NCBI RefSeq assembly: GCF_902686445.1
Contig: NC_062227.1
Location: forward strand, 29,938,777-30,002,776
Reading direction: 5' to 3'
DNA length: 64,000 nucleotides
Source of the DNA: Sciurus carolinensis
Taxonomy: Eukaryota; Chordata; Mammalia; Rodentia; Sciuridae
This document shows positions 58,483 to 64,000 of the stretch, piece after piece (positions within the stretch are counted from its first letter, which is position 1; each line of letters opens with the position of its first letter). Under the pieces are notes generated by a model. That model ran no database searches. It was not told the DNA's origin and saw only the letters and a list, made by a program, of their open reading frames with translations. A program made the translations under genes and the position numbers.

Positions 58483-59942
58483 AGCTGTATTAAGGTCACA
58501 TCCCATTCCTTTCCTCCTTCTTCTCTCCCTCATTGACCTCCCCTTCCACATTTTCCATTCTTGACATCACCATTATAACTTTTAAAATAAATGAAAATAT
58601 GCACATTGCACAAATTTAGACCTTTACCAGAAAGACTGAAAATTAAAAGCTCCCTCTACTCTTCTTTGTTTCTCTCCCACTAATAGAGACCATGGCTTCC
58701 AACAAAAGCCCTTTTCCAGGAATGAAGTGTTCATTTCCCCATCTGCTGATAGTGTTGAGTGCTGAGGATTCCCTCCCCAATAACTACCACTGGACAAGGA
58801 ACTGGCCTTGCCAAACATTAACTCCTCCCCAAGGGTAGTCCACATAAAATGACTGTTCCTGTGGATGAGAGGGTATGAAGGCCCAGACTCTCTCCGAATG
58901 GCCATACCAACTACTGAGATTTTTAGGAGACTGACTGAGGTTTCTTATGGCTACTACCTCACAGTTCAAATCAGCCTTTTGTCTTAGCCACTGTCACTCA
59001 CTTCTTTATCAGTGTTACTTCTGAGTACACACTCCTAACAAATCACTGGTTGTGCCAATTTTTACTGTATAGTCCATGGCCTTGGGAACCAACACTACGA
59101 GACATAGTACCAAAGTGGTGCATGGGAGCAGACTCTAAAATGGAGTTTTGGAAATGGGTCACTTCTTGGCTGGCAATGAGGACACCATTACTTTTGGAAG
59201 GTAGAATCCTCATAGTACCTGACTTCCCGCAGTAAGCCATTAAACTGAAATGACCTATAATAGGGCACCTAAAGATAATATTTCCTAGAAGATTTGAGTG
59301 TTTTCTTTAAAGTTCTTTTAAGCCTGAGTGTTCCCTACTCTGACATAGTTATGGCCTTTGTCATTTCAGTTTGTTTCATTTTGACAGAAATAGTAATTTT
59401 AACAGGTAATAGATCTAACCCAGAGAAGGATTTTTATTTTAGTTTAATGAGTCTATTAGTGAGTTCAAACTGCTTAATGCACCTAGACACATTTATGGGT
59501 TTCAATTCCTCTTTGGAGTTGAGGATAATAAGAGGCTGGCCAGAGTAGAGTTAGTTACATAGGGTTAGTGAAATTTGTCAATGTGGAGGAAGATATGACG
59601 ACAGGGGCAAATTTTAATTATACTAGAGCAGAGGGGTCTATGCAATTAGCTTCTGGGCAGAAATGTGTTTTCCGCCTACTATTTAAACCAGAAGATGGAA
59701 AAGAGGTGGCAAAGAAGCAAAAAGGGGCAGGAGAATAACAGAATAACTGTTGTGACTAGATAATGAAATTAAATATAAAACAAAAATAAGAGCTATTTTA
59801 AGATGAAAAAATAAAAACAGAAAATAAGTGAGAAGTACAAAGGAAGGAGAGGTTGAAAGAAGAATTGAAATGCATAAAGATCACAGAGGCGTTGGAAAAA
59901 GGCAAAAGGAGCCAGGAGGGTGGGAAAGAGGACCGAAGGCTG

Positions 59943-59982
<40 letters not shown>

Positions 59983-62509
59983 AGATATTTGCAGATAGTG
60001 ACACAATTTTACACCACATCTATCACATCTATATAATTCTCTCTGTGGATTTTACTTTTGTTCACAAATAAATACAAATATCCAAGTGGTTAGGTTAAGT
60101 TAATAGACATCATCTTTAAGGAAAGTGTGTTACAAGACAGTCCTCATGGAGTATCTTTTTAATTACAGCAAATAAATACTAGTTTATTTTGGTTTTGCTT
60201 GACCATGAAAACTCTTTTTTATGCTAAAAGGAATTTTTCACTCCCTGTAACTCCCAAGCACACACAACAAGTTTATGTCCTTTAAAAGATTTTAAAGTTT
60301 TAAATTTAAATATATGTAAATTTTGTTTAGTTTTGCACTCATGTAAATAAAAGACACTTGAGGGTTTTTTTTTTTTCTGTCAGTTGCCTATTCAAATTTT
60401 TTTACATGTTTTATCCAGAAATAGAAGAGGGTTGGAATGGTCTATGAGAGTAGATGTTAAAATAATTTATTCAAAAATATGCTTATTTTTGTTAGATTTC
60501 TGGATAAAAAAAAAAAAAAAAGATGTGCTTTTTTCCTCTGGTAAATATTTTTACTGGGCACTCCTATGAAGAGGAATGCATCCCCGTTGCTTCTGTATTG
60601 TGCAGGTGTGTTTGCTTTACAAAGCAGGTATGTGCTAACAGAATGGGCTGTAAATTAAAATCACTAAAAATAAGCCCTGTGTTTTTTCATATGCTTCATA
60701 AAAGACATCAGAAATATGTTCTTTTTAGGGAGGATAGGAAATCTAGCTTCTAATTTGGGGTGGCACATAGATACAGGGATATTTTGCCTCATTGCCTGCA
60801 TTATTGAGTTTTAAGCCATATGTTCCTGGCTTTAGTTCATAATATTTACACCACTGGTGAGATGATAAAATTTGAGCACAGTGTGTCCTATTCAGATTTC
60901 ATCCAATAACTCATTTTTATTTCAGAATATGTTCATCACACTAAGTCATATGACTTACAAACTTTTTTTAAACCAGGCAGAAATACCATTCTGAACTAAG
61001 ATTATAGAAATGAAGTTTCCTCTTCTACTTGTGTGAAAAATGAATTGAAATGATAGTATCGAGAAAAGAAGTGACATTTATGTATTAATATGTTTTTTTA
61101 TCTTTTCTAAAGTGTAAGATTTGAATATATTTTCTATTCTGGGTTCTGGCAACTGAATTATTTCCTCTCCTATGCATTTCCATATCCTACACACATCCTC
61201 TAGCCCTCATGTTCCACTAATTGAAAGGGAGATTGCATGAAAGCTAAATTATGCCCTTGTTCTGCACACTCCTCTACTACCAGCTCCAAAGAGACACAGA
61301 TGTCCACAGCAGCCTGGCTCAGACTCTTCCCCATTCATCCACTGCAATATGGTAGATGAACAGTTGCTCTGTTTCAGAAACCAAAAACTGAATTATCTTT
61401 GAAACTAACAACTAGCATTACCTCTTCACTGCTAATTTTTTCACTCATCACCTAACCTGAAAACTTCTCAAGATGTAATCCTATAGATGAAGTTAGTAAA
61501 AACATGATGACATGTATAGTTCAGGTATCTTCATTGCCCAATCTACCTTTTAAAAACCTAAATTGATTTCATGCATAATGACAATGATTCATTTCTTCTT
61601 GGCCTATCTGTGCAATTCATTGTAAAATCCACTTTTAGCAAGAAACTTGCTAGATCAGTTGAGCAACATCCCCCCGCCACCACACATACACACACACATG
61701 ATCTGGTCACCTCCAATATCGCATCAGGCTCCTCATTCTGCACCACCTCCCATTAACAATCCTGGTAGGATAGTTAAGGCAGAATCCCCATTACCCCTGA
61801 TGTTTCCTCATAGTCATTTTTCATTCAACTTCCTTCCTGTTCCTTAGATATAATTTCTTACTTGTACTTGCTTCTATTCAGATTGGACCCAATTCCATTG
61901 CCATGGTCCCAATAACAAGTCCAATTGAGTATTTTTTTAACAATAGTTTAGTGTGATTTTTTTTAAATGTCTCAGAGGCTATATATAAAATCAAAATGGC
62001 CTCTCTGAAAAGCCCTAAATGAACTAATACTGTTCCCAAGTCAGAGAACTGAAGCTTGGAGACAGAGGTGATCTCACAGTTTTTGAAAATTAGGTTTCAA
62101 AAGGAAACTTGTCAGGCTAGTTGGTAGCTGAAATGAATTCAAATCCCAAACTCCTGGTTTTTAATTCAATACTCTTTGTATTCTACAACATATCATTTCT
62201 TGAGACCATTTACAAGACAAACTACTTAGAACATGAATCATTATTGCATATTGATTTTATTTAATGTTAGTCACATATGTCTAAAAATCATTAGTAAGTT
62301 TTAATAAATCATAATTCTCCTGTTAGGCAGTCATTTAAAATGATAATGTCATCTTTAGAGTCATCATCTTTCCTCTAGTATGACCTTGATAAGAAAGAAA
62401 ACAAGGGAAGAAGGCAAAAGGTAAAACTTTGAGGATAACTGAGGAGATCATGTTTTAGAGATATCCATCAAAATCACAAATTTGGGGGCATAATCAAATC
62501 TTTTCCTGT
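58483..62509. other. Unassigned DNA with small microsatellites
   Basis: Four kilobases without a recognisable gene or interspersed repeat. A (GA)n tract occupies 59944-59980 and a (CA)n tract about 61683-61700. ORFs are 60-93 codons and look random. Confidence 0.45.
59943..59981. repeat. (GA)n microsatellite
   Basis: About 18 GA dinucleotides. Confidence 0.95.
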
Positions 62510-62690
62510 CTTCATTCTCCTACTTACTGGTTACACAGTTTAGCCAAATTTTTAGTATCTCTGAACTTCAACTTCCTCATCTGTAATTTGGGACACCAAT
62601 AATACCTACATCATAGAGTTGTTGTGAGCACTGAATGAGAAAAAGTATACAATGTCTAGCATAATATCTGGCACTTAAAAATGCTCAAGA
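62510..62690 (+). repeat. MIR SINE relic
   Basis: Plus-strand MIR: 'cacagtttagccaaattttt', 'cttcctcatctgtaatttgg', 'tcatagagttgttgtgagca' and 'taatatctggcacttaaaa'. Confidence 0.75.
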
Positions 62691-63354
62691 AAATTTGGTC
62701 AATTCCTAGTATCTCTACAGAGATTTTGTTTTCAAATGGTCACATCATGGAATTATTATGTAATTCCCTCATCCAGGTGTAATCTCCAAAACAAACCTTT
62801 TGTAGAATGGCCATAAGGAGCTTTATAGGTGGTCTCTATCCATTGCCCACCCCAGAGGTCATCAGCTTCAAGTGAGTGAATCACCTCTCTGCTGGGTTCA
62901 ATGGAGAAGAACCTTAGAAAAAGCATTTTGTTTGCCACAGCAAGTCTGGAAGCAGATTGTGATGTATCCCACAGTTAGAGAAAGAAGCCAAGATGGGAAA
63001 GTGCTCAATTTGATTAAGCTTATTTACTGACTCATCCCTGAACAGTTGTGCTTATATTAAAATTTCATATAAATGAAATGTACATAGAAACTCACACAGA
63101 TGGAATGAGCATATGCCCTCACACACACGTGTGCACACTTAGAGCACCTTTCTAAATGACAATGAAGAAAATCTAGATATCCCTATGAGTAAAAAAAATT
63201 CTTTACTCTTTGAAATTCTTTCAGATTTGAGGAGAAAGATTTACTTTCCAAATTGTGTTTTTCTGTGGCAAATATTAGCTTTCCCCAGTGACACAATGAC
63301 TAACAATACAGTAAAATCATGCTGGACCACAAGAAGAAGACAATTTGAATTGAA
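62691..63354. other. Unassigned DNA
   Basis: No recognisable gene or repeat. Confidence 0.4.
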
Positions 63355-63490
63355 ATTTTAAGACTGACTCTAAACTCTGTGATAGCAGGGACAACTCCTA
63401 TCACTGTTTTGTCTATCTTGTTCACCCAATATAATGATAAGCATATAATATGTCATTATTAAGTGTTGGTTTTTGTAAATGAATAAAGAG
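63355..63490 (+). repeat. L2 LINE 3' end relic
   Basis: 'tgatagcagggacaactcct', 'ttttgtctatcttgttcacc' and 'aatgaataa' follow the L2 3' terminal pattern. Confidence 0.6.
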
Positions 63491-63649
63491 AAATAAAATC
63501 CCATATGAAACTCAGTAAGTGTTAATTTTAAGAAAAACCTTGTCATTTATTTCTCAAGTCACTATTAAATTTTTTTTCTCAGCAAAACTAATAATGTTAA
63601 TCATAACAGAAATGACTTTGATTTCTAGGTTTTTATATACTTTGAGAAA

Positions 63650-63795
63650 GTGACTCAATTCACTCAACAAACATTAAGTTCTTACTAAATTTCAGCACCA
63701 TACTGGGCACTAGATATACAAAAATGAGGAGGATACCATCTTTCCTCTCAAGGATTCACAACCTATGATGGTGGTAACATCTGTAAGGACTAAGT
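63650..63795 (-). repeat. L2 LINE 3' end relic
   Basis: The reversed L2 end is 'attcactcaacaaacattaa', 'ccatactgggcactagatat' and 'tcaaggattcacaacctatg'. The last 200 bases of the window after it show nothing recognisable. Confidence 0.6.
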
Positions 63796-64000
63796 AAAAC
63801 ACTGTAGGAATGCAGTGTGAGTAGACATGAGATTCACCTGGACGCAAAGCAGCTGCTCTGGAGGTCACTCTTTGCCTATCCACCTCTCTTCCACCTCTTC
63901 ACTGTGTTCTGTGCTCCCAGAGTTGGAAGAACTACATCAGAGTCCCCTAGGTCTCCAATTTCAAGCTTCACTTGACCAATAGGAGGCACTGGCCAGAAAT

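Overview
This window is repeat-rich mammalian nuclear DNA, most likely from a squirrel-family rodent (Sciuridae: ground squirrel, marmot or relative). The clue is a set of SINEs with an ID/tRNA-like unit ('ggggatgtggctcag...ggttcaat') alone or fused behind a 7SL/B1-like unit. Such dimers (B1-dID) are known from squirrels, dormice and mountain beavers. I found no host gene, rRNA, functional tRNA or CRISPR array. The coding capacity is that of LINE-1 (L1) retrotransposons. The host DNA looks intergenic or deep intronic.

Region by region. 1-14 kb: an L1 3' end, a 5'-inverted L1 with an ID SINE in its tail, a solo LTR with a 5-bp target-site duplication (TSD), MIR and L2 relics, and old L1 bodies. 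13.9-14.7 kb: a young 5'-inverted L1 with a perfect 16-bp TSD. 15.9-24 kb: a three-level nest. An old SINE is split by an old L1 flanked by an unusually long (about 200 bp) TSD-like duplication. That L1 is split by a 6.3-kb insertion, read here as an L1 carrying a 1.4-kb 3' transduction that contains an exon-like segment. 24-46 kb: SINEs, a reversed MaLR LTR, L2/MIR relics, a MaLR LTR plus internal region, microsatellites and long stretches with no recognisable feature.

46-58.5 kb: an ancient L1/HAL1-like element (minus) is split by a full-length, nearly intact L1 (47228-54220, minus, perfect 17-bp TSD). This L1 has a 1.8-kb GC-rich 5' UTR built partly of about 69/138-bp tandem units, an ORF1 broken by one frameshift, and an ORF2 broken by one in-frame stop just after the reverse-transcriptase FADD motif. 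Next to it lies another old L1 split by a solo LTR. 58.5-64 kb: mostly no recognisable feature, with MIR and L2 relics.

Functionally, the L1 ORF1 product (RNA chaperone) and ORF2 product (endonuclease and reverse transcriptase) are the machinery that, from active copies elsewhere, made the L1 and SINE insertions here. The most notable findings are the 3' transduction, the very long TSD, the tandem 5' UTR promoter region, and two L1 lineages that share only their first ~30 bp of 5' UTR. Family names rest on recognition by eye; no database search was run.
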